Assembly (NCBI GenBank): GCA_036720245.1
Contig: DAIMNI010000084.1
Span: forward strand, 1 to 7,577
Reading direction: 5' to 3'
Length of the DNA stretch: 7,577 nucleotides
From: JAAZMA01 sp036720245
Lineage (GTDB): Bacteria > Bacillota > Clostridia > Tissierellales > Tepidimicrobiaceae
Under the pieces are notes generated by a model. It ran no database searches. It was not told where the DNA came from and saw only the letters and a program-made list of their open reading frames with translations. The translations under genes and the position numbers were made by a program. Positions 1 through 7,011 of the stretch are shown here, one piece after another; position 1 is the first letter of the stretch, and the number at the start of each line of letters is the position of its first letter.

Positions 1-1
1 A

Positions 2-94
2 ACTCATGGATTTAGAAAAAGAATGAGTACACCAGGTGGTAGAAATGTTATTAAGAGAAGGAGACAAAAGGGTAGAAAAAAATTGTCAGCATAA
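2..94 (+). CDS. rpmH: 50S ribosomal protein L34 (3' part only)
   Basis: This is the last 30 codons of rpmH, cut by the left edge of the window and ending at TAA 92-94. The readable part begins THGFRKRMSTPGGRNV and ends KGRKKLSA, the highly conserved, arginine/lysine-rich body of L34. The family is about 44 residues long, so roughly 14 N-terminal residues lie outside. L34 is a small basic protein of the large ribosomal subunit that threads into 23S rRNA. In nearly all bacteria rpmH sits directly before rnpA, as here, and the two are normally transcribed from a promoter upstream of rpmH, which is not visible. The identification rests on the sequence itself and is secure. Confidence 0.97.
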   Translation, partial: THGFRKRMSTPGGRNVIKRRRQKGRKKLSA

Positions 95-120
95 GGCCCC
101 AATAAAGGTGGCCTTTTCTT
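93..120 (+). terminator. Weak hairpin between rpmH and rnpA (attenuator-like)
   Basis: AAGGCC (93-98) pairs with GGCCTT (110-115). CC (99-100) can also pair with GG (107-108) if T109 is bulged, leaving an AATAAA loop. A short interrupted T-run, TTCTT (116-120), follows. The hairpin overlaps the rpmH stop codon. Because rnpA begins only 18 bases later with no evident promoter between, partial termination is likely: it would lower rnpA expression relative to rpmH, as expected for a protein needed in far smaller amounts than L34. The fold is seen in the sequence; its effect is inferred. Confidence 0.6.
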
Positions 121-137
121 AAATAAGGAGCATTGTA

Positions 138-476
138 ATGGAAAAAAAATTTAGATTAAGGCAAAATGAGGATTTTAAATTAGTCTATAGAGAAGGAAAA
201 AAATATTGGAATAGAAATTTAATATTGTATAAAAGAAAAAATGGACTAGATCATTCTAGAATAGGTTTTTCTATAAATAAAAAATTTGGAGATAGTGTAG
301 AAAGAAATAGAGCTAAAAGACGAATGAAAGAAATTTATAGACTAAATTTAGATGATATTATTAAAGGTTATGATATAATAATAATACCTAGGAAAAATAT
401 AATAGAAATTAAACACGAAGAACTGAATAGTGCAATGCTTCATATTTTTAAAATATCTCATCTTATAAGGAGATAG
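138..476 (+). CDS. rnpA: Ribonuclease P protein component
   Basis: This encodes the basic protein subunit of RNase P, which assists the catalytic RNA (RnpB, not in this window) in removing 5' leaders from precursor tRNAs. At 112 residues it has the usual family length. The N-terminal stretch with RLRQNEDFKLVYREGKK is the typical start of the fold. The family signature RNRAKRR lies at residues 56-62, the conserved arginine-rich helix that contacts the RNA. The ATG at 138 has the Shine-Dalgarno AAGGAG (125-130) seven bases upstream. The gene lies just after rpmH. Its TAG stop (474-476) is followed immediately by the translation-start region of yidD, so translation of the two may be coupled. The N-terminal half is very rich in A-ending codons, like its neighbours, with no sign of transfer. 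Confidence 0.96.
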   Translation: MEKKFRLRQNEDFKLVYREGKKYWNRNLILYKRKNGLDHSRIGFSINKKFGDSVERNRAKRRMKEIYRLNLDDIIKGYDIIIIPRKNIIEIKHEELNSAMLHIFKISHLIRR

Positions 477-488
477 ATGATTAGGTGA
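467..488 (+). promoter_or_regulatory. Unusual translation start region of yidD with a 3-codon mini-ORF
   Basis: The Shine-Dalgarno AAGGAG (467-472) is 12 bases from the yidD GTG (485-487), a long gap. It is only 4 bases from an ATG (477-479) that abuts the rnpA stop. That ATG opens the mini-ORF ATG ATT AGG TGA (477-488), whose stop overlaps the GTG start as GTGA. This arrangement suggests that yidD is translated by termination and re-initiation, using ribosomes leaving rnpA or the mini-ORF. The layout is visible; the coupling is inferred. Confidence 0.5.
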
Positions 489-700
489 CAAAGATTGTTA
501 TATTATTAATAAGGTTTTATCAAAAATTTATTTCGAAGTATATACTAGTTGGAAGACATTGTAGATTTTATCCCACCTGTTCTCAGTATTCTATAGAAGC
601 TTATGAAAAATATGGTTTTCTTAAAGGCTCTTATTTAAGTATTCGGAGAATTTTAAAATGTCATCCATTTAATCCAGGTGGATATGATCCATTAGAATGA
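485..700 (+). CDS. yidD: Membrane protein insertion efficiency factor YidD
   Basis: This is a 71-residue protein of the YidD/UPF0161 (haemolytic domain) family, a small membrane-associated factor encoded beside yidC and thought to help insert YidC-dependent membrane proteins. An amphipathic N-terminal segment (residues 3-20) is followed by the family core CRFYPTCSQY (26-35) and the C-terminal CHPFNPGGYDP (59-69). The three conserved cysteines are C26, C32 and C59. The GTG start at 485 gives the usual N-terminus, a hydrophobic run leading into IRFYQKFIS. The only upstream ATG (477) is out of frame and stops after three codons. The gene sits between rnpA and yidC in the standard order. The molecular mechanism of YidD remains poorly defined in the literature. 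Confidence 0.94.
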   Translation: MTKIVILLIRFYQKFISKYILVGRHCRFYPTCSQYSIEAYEKYGFLKGSYLSIRRILKCHPFNPGGYDPLE

Positions 701-714
701 TTGGAGGTTAGGCT

Positions 715-1428
715 ATGAAAGCCTTTTTGGGTAATGTTTTTGGAGGATTATTAAAATTGGTTTTTGATTTAGTATCTAAAATTGGGGTTGAGCCTGAGTA
801 TTTTTCATTTTATGCCATGGCTATAATAATTACTACGATTTTATTTAAGCTTATATTATTGCCCATATCGCTACATCAAAGTAAGTCTACTAAAAAAATG
901 AATGAATTACAGCCGAAAATAAAGGAAATTCAAAATAAATATAAAAATGACCCACAGACCCAACAGGCCAAAATGATGGAAATTTATAAGGAAAATAATT
1001 ATAATCCTATGTCTGGATGTTTAATACTACTAATTCAACTACCTATTATATTAGCCTTTTTTGCCGTTATGAGGGAACCTGCAACTTATGTATTTAAAAG
1101 TCAAGCTGCATATAATGCCATAAGTAAAAACTTTTTTTGGATTACAAATTTAGAGAAAGTAGATCCATATTTATGGGGACTACCACTTTTGACTGGGGTA
1201 ACTACCTATTTACAGACTATACTTATGTCTGCTAATATGCCAGGTGATTCCCAAAATAAATCTTCTCAGAAGTCTATGAATATTATAATGCCACTTATGA
1301 TGTTTTGGTTTGCAAAATCTTGTCCAGCAGGATTATCATTATATTTATTTATAGGGAATGTATTTCAAATAGTTCAAGAATTATTAGTAAACAGGTCTCT
1401 GGGTACAATTAAGGAGGATTTGAAATAA
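715..1428 (+). CDS. yidC: Membrane protein insertase YidC/Oxa1 family
   Basis: This is an integral membrane insertase that places proteins in the cytoplasmic membrane alone or with SecYEG (the SpoIIIJ homologue of sporulating Bacilli). At 237 residues it has the short Gram-positive form without the large external domain. An amphipathic N-terminus (1-22) precedes five membrane segments at about 31-52, 100-120, 152-172, 187-201 and 204-224. The charged cytoplasmic hairpin (about 54-95) lies between the first two. The motifs NPMSGCLILLIQLPI (97-111) and PAGLSLYLF (204-212) are typical. Two things are odd. There is no lipobox cysteine, so it is not the lipoprotein form of Bacilli. The position of the conserved groove arginine in the first segment is Lys45 (ILFKLILLP). 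The ATG at 715 has GGAGG (703-707) seven bases upstream. It is one base from jag. Confidence 0.95.
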   Translation: MKAFLGNVFGGLLKLVFDLVSKIGVEPEYFSFYAMAIIITTILFKLILLPISLHQSKSTKKMNELQPKIKEIQNKYKNDPQTQQAKMMEIYKENNYNPMSGCLILLIQLPIILAFFAVMREPATYVFKSQAAYNAISKNFFWITNLEKVDPYLWGLPLLTGVTTYLQTILMSANMPGDSQNKSSQKSMNIIMPLMMFWFAKSCPAGLSLYLFIGNVFQIVQELLVNRSLGTIKEDLK

Positions 1429-1429
1429 T

Positions 1430-2056
1430 ATGAAATCCGTTGTAAAAGTTTCTAAAACTGTTGATGAGGCTATTGGTATTGCTCTAGAGGAGCTAGGAGC
1501 TAATAAGGAGGATGTTCATGTAGAGATATTGGAGGAACCAAGTAGGGGACTTTTTGGGTTATTAGGAACGAAAGATGCAGTAGTTAAGGTAACTGTCGTA
1601 AATGATCCTGTAGAAAAAGCTGAAAATTTTTTAAACAAATTACTTATATCTATGGGTGTTAAAGGGAATGCTATTGTTAAGAAAGAAAAAAAATGTTTAT
1701 TTGTAGAAATAGTAAATATATCTTCTTCGGATATGGGAATAGTAATTGGAAAAAGAGGTAGTACTTTAGATGCTATTCAATATTTATTAAGTCTTGCAAT
1801 TAACAAAAATAGGGACAATTATATTAAAGTAATTATTGATGTAAAAGGATATAGACAAAGAAGAGAGGAAACTTTAATAAGGCTTGCAAATAAAATGGCT
1901 ACTAAAGCTAAATATAGTCATAGGCCGGTTAAATTGGAACCAATGAATCCCTACGAAAGAAGAATTATTCACTCTGCACTTCAAAATGTAGATGGAATTA
2001 ATACTTATAGTGAGGGAGAAGATCCTTATAGAAGAGTGGTTATTCAAGCAAAGTAA
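1430..2056 (+). CDS. jag: RNA-binding protein Jag/KhpB (EloR)
   Basis: This is a 208-residue cytoplasmic RNA-binding protein with the three-part architecture of the family. The Jag N-terminal domain (about 3-52) contains EEPSRGLFGLLG (35-46). A KH domain (about 75-140) carries the GxxG loop GKRG at 107-110. An R3H domain (about 150-208) has the defining Arg-x3-His as R177 and H181. In other Firmicutes KhpB pairs with KhpA and affects cell elongation and small-RNA or mRNA control. Whether that applies here is inference from the family. The ATG at 1430 follows the yidC stop after one base. Its Shine-Dalgarno AAGGAGG (1411-1417) lies inside yidC, 12 bases upstream, so the two genes are cotranscribed. 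A clear terminator follows the gene. Confidence 0.95.
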   Translation: MKSVVKVSKTVDEAIGIALEELGANKEDVHVEILEEPSRGLFGLLGTKDAVVKVTVVNDPVEKAENFLNKLLISMGVKGNAIVKKEKKCLFVEIVNISSSDMGIVIGKRGSTLDAIQYLLSLAINKNRDNYIKVIIDVKGYRQRREETLIRLANKMATKAKYSHRPVKLEPMNPYERRIIHSALQNVDGINTYSEGEDPYRRVVIQAK

Positions 2057-2064
2057 ATTTACTA

Positions 2065-2094
2065 AAACCCAGTGCTATACTGGGTTTCTTTTAT
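2065..2094 (+). terminator. Intrinsic terminator after jag
   Basis: AAACCCAGT (2065-2073) and ACTGGGTTT (2079-2087) form a perfect 9-bp stem around the 5-base loop GCTAT, followed by the T-rich tract CTTTTAT. It begins 9 bases after the jag stop and probably ends the rpmH-jag transcript, at least in part. mnmE starts only 23 bases after the stem, so mnmE needs either read-through or a promoter in or near this hairpin. Confidence 0.8.
2073..2081 (+). promoter_or_regulatory. Possible extended -10 promoter element inside the jag terminator
   Basis: TG-C-TATACT (2073-2081) matches an extended -10 element (TGnTATAAT) with one mismatch, in the top of the terminator hairpin. A transcript starting around 2088 would give mnmE a leader of about 22 bases with the full Shine-Dalgarno sequence. 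No good -35 lies 16-18 bases upstream, and this genome is AT-rich, so chance is a real alternative. Confidence 0.25.
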
Positions 2095-2096
2095 CT

Positions 2097-2112
2097 AGGA
2101 GGCGATTTTTTG
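2097..2112 (+). promoter_or_regulatory. Shine-Dalgarno sequence that fixes the TTG start of mnmE
   Basis: AGGAGG (2097-2102) is a full consensus ribosome binding site seven bases before TTG 2110-2112. It supports TTG as the start rather than the first in-frame ATG (codon 12), which has no such site and would remove the first strand of the MnmE N-terminal domain (DTISAIST). Confidence 0.8.
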
Positions 2113-3480
2113 GCTGATACTATTAGTGCAATATCTACAGCTATGGGAGAATCAGGTATAGGGATAGTAAGACTTAGTGGTAAGGAAGCTATATTTATTG
2201 CAAAAAAGATATTTGTTAGAAATAAAAATAATTCAAAAGAAATAGAAAATAGAAAATTGACCTATGGATATATAGTAGACGGGGATGAAAAGATAGATGA
2301 AGTATTAATTGCATTTATGAAAGCACCTTATACCTATACTAGAGAAGATATGGTAGAAATATATTGTCATGGCGGTATTATTCCTGTTAGAAGGATTTTA
2401 GAATTAACCCTTAAAAATGGAGCAAGAATTGCTGATAAAGGAGAATTTACCAAAAGGGCTTTTTTAAATGGTAGATTAGATTTATCTCAAGCCGAGGCAG
2501 TTATAGATTTAATTAAGGCTAAAACAGATGAATCCTATGATGTATCTTTAAATCAATTAGAAGGCAATTTATCTAAAGAGGTAAGGAAAATTAGGGATAT
2601 ATTATTAAATATAATAGCCCATATAGAGGCTAATATTGATTTTTCTGATGAGGATATAGAGGAAATAGATTATATAGAATTTGAAAAACAAGCCAATTTA
2701 GTTAAGGAAAGAATTGATAAACTATTGAGTACAGCTGATAGAGGTAAGGTTTTAAGGGATGGTTTAAATACAGTTATATTAGGAAAACCAAATGTAGGAA
2801 AATCTTCTTTATTAAATGCCATACTTAGGGAAAATAGGGCAATTGTAACAGATATACCTGGAACTACTAGGGATATTATAGAGGAATATGTAAATATAGA
2901 TGGGATACCCCTTAGAATAGTTGATACAGCAGGTATTAGAGAGGCAAAAAATATAGTAGAACAAATTGGAGTAGATAAGGCTAAGGATATGGTAAATAAG
3001 GCAGATTTAATTATTGCAGTATTTGATGCTTCTGAAACTTTAACTAATGACGATTTTGATATTATAGATATAATTAAAGACAAAAATGCTATAGTATTAT
3101 TAAATAAATTGGATTTACCCAATGAATATGATGAAAAGTATTTGCAAAATCTAATACCAAATAAGAAGATAATTACTACATCCATTACTACTGGTATTGG
3201 AATTGATAAATTGGAAGATTCTATTAAAAATATGTTTTATAGTGGAGAAATCAATATAGAAAGTGATGCCATAATTAATAATATGAGGCATAAAAATCAG
3301 CTTATTAAGGCTAAAAATAATATTTTAGATGCCATTAATGGAATTAAGGCTAATGTGCCAATAGATTGTGTTGAAGTAGATATAAAAGAATGTTGGGACA
3401 ATTTAGGAGAAATAACAGGGGATGGCATTGGAGAAGATATATTAGATAAGATATTTTCTGAATTTTGCATAGGAAAATAG
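2110..3480 (+). CDS. mnmE: tRNA modification GTPase MnmE
   Basis: This GTPase works with MnmG to install the aminomethyl or carboxymethylaminomethyl group at C5 of wobble uridine U34 in tRNAs reading A/G-ending codons, using a methylene-tetrahydrofolate carbon. At 456 residues it is full length. The N-terminal folate-binding domain covers about 1-118, with MVEIYCHGG at 81-89. A helical domain is interrupted by the G domain (about 218-378). G-domain motifs are G1 GKPNVGKS (225-232), G2 TTRD (252-255), G3 DTAG (272-275) and G4 NKLD (332-335). The C-terminus ends in the signature CIGK (453-456), whose cysteine is conserved. The start is TTG. mnmG follows 16 bases after the stop, and the two products form one complex. 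Nothing in the protein looks damaged. Confidence 0.97.
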   Translation: MADTISAISTAMGESGIGIVRLSGKEAIFIAKKIFVRNKNNSKEIENRKLTYGYIVDGDEKIDEVLIAFMKAPYTYTREDMVEIYCHGGIIPVRRILELTLKNGARIADKGEFTKRAFLNGRLDLSQAEAVIDLIKAKTDESYDVSLNQLEGNLSKEVRKIRDILLNIIAHIEANIDFSDEDIEEIDYIEFEKQANLVKERIDKLLSTADRGKVLRDGLNTVILGKPNVGKSSLLNAILRENRAIVTDIPGTTRDIIEEYVNIDGIPLRIVDTAGIREAKNIVEQIGVDKAKDMVNKADLIIAVFDASETLTNDDFDIIDIIKDKNAIVLLNKLDLPNEYDEKYLQNLIPNKKIITTSITTGIGIDKLEDSIKNMFYSGEINIESDAIINNMRHKNQLIKAKNNILDAINGIKANVPIDCVEVDIKECWDNLGEITGDGIGEDILDKIFSEFCIGK

Positions 3481-3496
3481 TTTAAGAGGTGCTAAT

Positions 3497-5404
3497 ATGA
3501 AGGAAATTAAAAAATTTGTAGCAGGTAATTATGATATTGTAGTAATTGGAGCTGGCCACGCTGGATGTGAAGCAGCTCTTGCTTCTAGTAGAATGGGTAT
3601 GAAAACTTTGATTCTCACTATAAGTTTGGATTCCATTGGAAATTTGCCATGTAATCCAAATATAGGCGGTACTGGGAAGGGACATTTAGTTAGGGAAATA
3701 GATGCATTAGGTGGAGAAATGGCTTTAGTAATAGATAAGTCTTTTATTCAATCTAGAATGTTAAATACCTCTAAAGGACCTGCAGTACATTCTTTAAGGG
3801 TTCAGGCAGATAAGAGAAAATACCATGAGGAAATGAAAAAAGTACTAGAAGATGAGCCAAATCTTGTATTGCAGCAAGGTGAAGTAGTAGAAATTATTGT
3901 AGAAAATAATATAATAAAGGGAGTAATGACTAAAACTGGAGCTATTTATAATGCTAAGGCTGTAATTTTAGCTACTGGCACCTATTTAAAGGGTAGAATT
4001 TTTATGGGAGAAGTAAATTATTCTAGTGGACCTGGAGGTTTGGCCCCAGCTAATTACCTTTCTAATTCATTAGAAAAATTAGGCATAGATTTAAGGCGGT
4101 TTAAAACAGGTACTCCTGCAAGGGTTCATGGAGATACCTTAGATTATTCTAAAATGGAAATTCAACCTGGTGATGAAGAAATTGTACCCTTTTCTTTTTT
4201 AAATATGGGGAAAAATTTTGATATGAAGCAAGTTCCCTGTTATTTAACTTATACTACAGAAAGGACTCATGAAATTATAAGGGAGAATTTATATAGATCT
4301 CCCATGTATTCTGGAGAAATAGAAGGTGTAGGTCCAAGATATTGTCCCTCTATAGAGGATAAGGTAGTAAGATTTTCTGATAGAAAAAACCATCAGGTAT
4401 TTATTGAACCAGAGGGTTTAAGTACTAAGGAAATGTATGTACAAGGGGTGAGCTCTACTCTCCCAGAAGAAGTACAATTTAAAATGTATAAAACCATAAT
4501 AGGATTGGAAAATGTTCAATTTATGCGTTCAGCCTATGGTATAGAATATGATTGTATAGATCCTAGAATATTAAAAAGGACTCTAGAACATAAGGAAATT
4601 AAAAATTTATTTTTTGCAGGCCAAATAAATGGTTCCTCTGGATATGAAGAAGCAGCAGCACAAGGTTTAATTTCCGGAATTAATGCAGCGTTAAATATTA
4701 AATGTGAAGAACCATTTATATTAGATAGATCTGAGGCCTATATAGGAGTATTAATAGATGATCTAGTTACTAAGGGTACTAATGAACCCTATAGAATGAT
4801 GACATCTCGTGCAGAGTATAGATTAACCTTAAGACAGGATAATGCTGATTTAAGATTGACAGAAAAGGGATATAAAATAGGTCTTGTAACAGAAGAGCGA
4901 TATAAAATTACTATGAGAAAAAAGGAAATGGTAGAAAAAGAATTAAATAGATTAAAAAAGGTACAATTAACGCCTACAAAGGAAATAAATGAAGTATTAG
5001 AAAAATTAGGTAGTGTGCCTCTTAAAACTGGCACAAGTCTATATGATTTAATTAAAAGACCAGAACTAAAATATGAGGAATTAGAAGTATTAGATAAGGA
5101 TAGAGAAGCTTTACCAAGAGAAATAAGGCTTCAGGTGGAAACTCAAATTAAATATGATGGCTATATTAAAAAGCAAATGATACAAATTGAACATTTTAAA
5201 AAGTTAGAATCAAAAAAGTTAGAATCAAATCAGGATTACAATGAGATAAAGGGTTTAAGTAATGAGGCTAAGCAAAAATTAAATGAAATTAAACCAGATT
5301 CTGTAGGTCAAGCCTCTAGAGTTTCAGGAGTATCTCCTGCAGATATTAATGTAATATTAATCTATTTGGAGCAGAAACGAAGGAGAGGGGCAAAGGATGA
5401 TTAA
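3497..5404 (+). CDS. mnmG: tRNA uridine-5-carboxymethylaminomethyl(34) synthesis enzyme MnmG (GidA)
   Basis: This is the FAD-dependent partner of MnmE in wobble-uridine modification. At 635 residues it has the normal length for the long bacterial form. The Rossmann FAD motif GAGHAG lies at 18-23. The first family signature falls in residues 51-73 (PCNPNIGGTGKGH, then REIDALGG), with its conserved cysteine at 52. The second, GYEEAAAQG, starts at 382. The C-terminal helical domain that docks MnmE and tRNA holds GQASRVSGVSP. The ATG at 3497 has AGAGGTG (3485-3491) five bases upstream. The 3' end overlaps rsmG by 8 bp, so the two are translationally linked. One oddity is an exact 15-bp tandem repeat (5198-5227) in the C-terminal domain, encoding KKLES twice. 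Confidence 0.97.
   Translation: MKEIKKFVAGNYDIVVIGAGHAGCEAALASSRMGMKTLILTISLDSIGNLPCNPNIGGTGKGHLVREIDALGGEMALVIDKSFIQSRMLNTSKGPAVHSLRVQADKRKYHEEMKKVLEDEPNLVLQQGEVVEIIVENNIIKGVMTKTGAIYNAKAVILATGTYLKGRIFMGEVNYSSGPGGLAPANYLSNSLEKLGIDLRRFKTGTPARVHGDTLDYSKMEIQPGDEEIVPFSFLNMGKNFDMKQVPCYLTYTTERTHEIIRENLYRSPMYSGEIEGVGPRYCPSIEDKVVRFSDRKNHQVFIEPEGLSTKEMYVQGVSSTLPEEVQFKMYKTIIGLENVQFMRSAYGIEYDCIDPRILKRTLEHKEIKNLFFAGQINGSSGYEEAAAQGLISGINAALNIKCEEPFILDRSEAYIGVLIDDLVTKGTNEPYRMMTSRAEYRLTLRQDNADLRLTEKGYKIGLVTEERYKITMRKKEMVEKELNRLKKVQLTPTKEINEVLEKLGSVPLKTGTSLYDLIKRPELKYEELEVLDKDREALPREIRLQVETQIKYDGYIKKQMIQIEHFKKLESKKLESNQDYNEIKGLSNEAKQKLNEIKPDSVGQASRVSGVSPADINVILIYLEQKRRRGAKDD
5198..5227 (+). repeat. Exact 15-bp tandem duplication inside mnmG
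   Basis: The unit AAAAAGTTAGAATCA occurs at 5198-5212 and again at 5213-5227 without a mismatch. It stays in frame and encodes KKLES-KKLES in the C-terminal helical region of MnmG. Confidence 0.9.
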
Positions 5405-6113
5405 TGTAAATACTTTAATAGATATGGCAGAAGAATTAGATATAAAATTAGATGAAAACCAAATTGAAAAATTTATATTATATAAAAAGCTATTACAGGA
5501 ATGGAATGAAAAGATTAATATTACCTCTATTACAGAGGATAGTGAAATAGATATAAAGCATTTTATAGATAGTATTGTACCTATAAAAACAGGTTTACTT
5601 AATGGAAAACTTAAAGTAATAGATATAGGCACAGGAGGAGGTTTTCCTGGTATACCTTTAAAGATTTTAAATGAAGATTTAGATATATTATTATTAGACA
5701 GTACTAATAAGAAGATTAAGTTTTTAGATGAGGTAATTGAGAAATTAGAATTAAAAAATATAAAGGCTTATCATGGAAGAGCTGAAGAATTAGGTAGAGA
5801 TACTAAATTTAGAGAAAAATATGATATAGCCATATCTAGAGCTGTAGCATCTTTAGACACTCTTTCTGAATATGCACTCCCCTTTGTAAATATAGGTGGA
5901 TATTTTATATCTATGAAAGGCCCCGATATAGAAGAAGAGTTAAAACTTGGGGAAAATGCTATAAATGTCTTAGGTGGCAAAATTAAAACCATAGAGAAAG
6001 TACAATTACCTAATACAGATATAATACATTCTTTGATAATTATAGAGAAAACAAAAGCTACTCCGACAAAATACCCAAGAGCAGGAGGTAAACCAAGGAA
6101 AAAACCCCTGTAA
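5397..6113 (+). CDS. rsmG: 16S rRNA (guanine(527)-N7)-methyltransferase RsmG (GidB)
   Basis: This enzyme transfers a methyl group from S-adenosylmethionine to N7 of the 530-loop guanine (G527 in E. coli numbering) of 16S rRNA. At 238 residues it has the usual length. An N-terminal helical part (1-65) includes QEWNEKINITSIT (34-46). The Rossmann SAM-binding loop DIGTGGGFPGIPL lies at 76-88. SRAVASL (147-153) and the basic tail KYPRAGGKPRKKPL (225-238) are typical of RsmG. The ATG at 5397 overlaps the end of mnmG by 8 bp. A purine-rich site (AAGGAGAGGGG, 5380-5390) lies inside mnmG, about 6-11 bases upstream. In other bacteria, loss of RsmG gives low-level streptomycin resistance. No terminator is evident after the gene. 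Confidence 0.97.
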   Translation: MINVNTLIDMAEELDIKLDENQIEKFILYKKLLQEWNEKINITSITEDSEIDIKHFIDSIVPIKTGLLNGKLKVIDIGTGGGFPGIPLKILNEDLDILLLDSTNKKIKFLDEVIEKLELKNIKAYHGRAEELGRDTKFREKYDIAISRAVASLDTLSEYALPFVNIGGYFISMKGPDIEEELKLGENAINVLGGKIKTIEKVQLPNTDIIHSLIIIEKTKATPTKYPRAGGKPRKKPL

Positions 6114-6171
6114 TTAGGGAGAATTTGTCGTTAAATACTTTGGGAAATAAGAAGGAAATAATAAATATTTA

Positions 6172-6200
6172 TTGAATACTATAGTATATTTAATTATAAA
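6172..6200 (+). promoter_or_regulatory. Candidate sigma-A promoter for noc with a palindrome in its spacer
   Basis: TTGAAT (6172-6177) and TATAAA (6195-6200) are separated by exactly 17 bases, a good match to TTGACA-N17-TATAAT. The spacer region holds the perfect 12-bp palindrome ATACTATAGTAT (6176-6187), which could be an operator. Transcription would begin near 6207, within the purine-rich ribosome binding site GGGGAGAGGG (6202-6211), giving a very short leader of about 10 bases. That short leader, together with the AT-richness of the region, keeps confidence moderate. Read-through from rsmG remains possible. Confidence 0.45.
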
Positions 6201-6216
6201 TGGGGAGAGGGATTAA

Positions 6217-7011
6217 ATGGGCAAATCAGAATTAGAAATTAGAAATATTCCAATTAGTTCAATTAAACCAAATCCGTATCAGCCAAGAAGGGATTTTAAC
6301 AAAAAGTCTTTAGAAGAATTAAGTCAATCTATTAAATCTTTTGGAGTATTACAGCCTATAAGTGTGAGAAGATTACAAAATGAAAATTATGAATTAATAG
6401 CAGGTGAAAGAAGATTAAGGGCATCGGAATTAGCAGAACTCAATGAAATCCCAGCAATAGTATTGGAATATAAGGATAATGAATCTGCAATGATAGCATT
6501 AATAGAAAATTTGCAGAGGGAAGATTTAAATTTTATTGAAGAAGCAGAAGGATTTAACAATCTAATACTAGATCATGGTTTTACCCAAGGGGAATTAGCA
6601 AAAAAAATGGGAAAATCCCAATCAACTATTGCAAATAAATTAAGACTATTAAAACTACCAGAAGATATTAAAAGAAGTTTAATAGAATATGATTTGACTG
6701 AAAGGCATGGACGAGCCCTTTTAAAACTACCAGATGATGAATTACGGCAAGAAGTCTTAAATAAAATTATAAAAAACGGATTAAATGTTAGTAAAACTGA
6801 AGATTTAGTAAGTGATATTCTAAATGATCTAACAACTGTAGAAGAAAAGGAAAAGAAACAAAATATTAAAGCAATGATAAGTACAAAAATATACTTAAAT
6901 ACTATTAAAAAAGCCTATACTGCAATCAAGGATAGTGGGGTAGATGCAAAGTATAAGGAAAAGGATATGGGAGATTTTGTAGAAGTAACAATTAAAATTC
7001 CTAAGAATTGA
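6217..7011 (+). CDS. noc: ParB-family nucleoid occlusion protein Noc (no membrane helix)
   Basis: This is a 264-residue ParB/Noc-family CTP-switch DNA clamp. The N-terminal ParB/Srx domain has NPYQPR (19-24), the CTP-loop motif GERRLRA (63-69) and ENLQRED (97-103). A helix-turn-helix domain follows (about 122-170), then a C-terminal dimerisation part. The four positions that separate Noc from ParB DNA specificity read Gln135 (KSQS), Lys141 (ANK), Lys146 (LLKL) and Arg163 (ERH), all of Noc type. LNVSKTED (189-196) and the end DFVEVTIKIPK also match Noc. Its place right after rsmG is the classic noc locus. Bacillus Noc tethers DNA to the membrane through an N-terminal amphipathic helix and blocks division over the nucleoid. 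Here that extension is missing, and a TAA (6214-6216) directly before the ATG rules out a longer start. Function as Noc rather than a second ParB is therefore inference. Confidence 0.85.
   Translation: MGKSELEIRNIPISSIKPNPYQPRRDFNKKSLEELSQSIKSFGVLQPISVRRLQNENYELIAGERRLRASELAELNEIPAIVLEYKDNESAMIALIENLQREDLNFIEEAEGFNNLILDHGFTQGELAKKMGKSQSTIANKLRLLKLPEDIKRSLIEYDLTERHGRALLKLPDDELRQEVLNKIIKNGLNVSKTEDLVSDILNDLTTVEEKEKKQNIKAMISTKIYLNTIKKAYTAIKDSGVDAKYKEKDMGDFVEVTIKIPKN

Noticed and set aside
2670..3185. Long - strand frame opposite mnmE
   Set aside because: It is a shadow of a strongly conserved gene. The protein is low-complexity Ser/Leu/Ile with no start signal. Similar - strand shadows opposite mnmG and rsmG were dismissed for the same reason.
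6160..6173. Palindrome after rsmG as a terminator
   Set aside because: AATAAATATTTATT has only A-T pairs and no following T-run, so it would not form a stable terminator.
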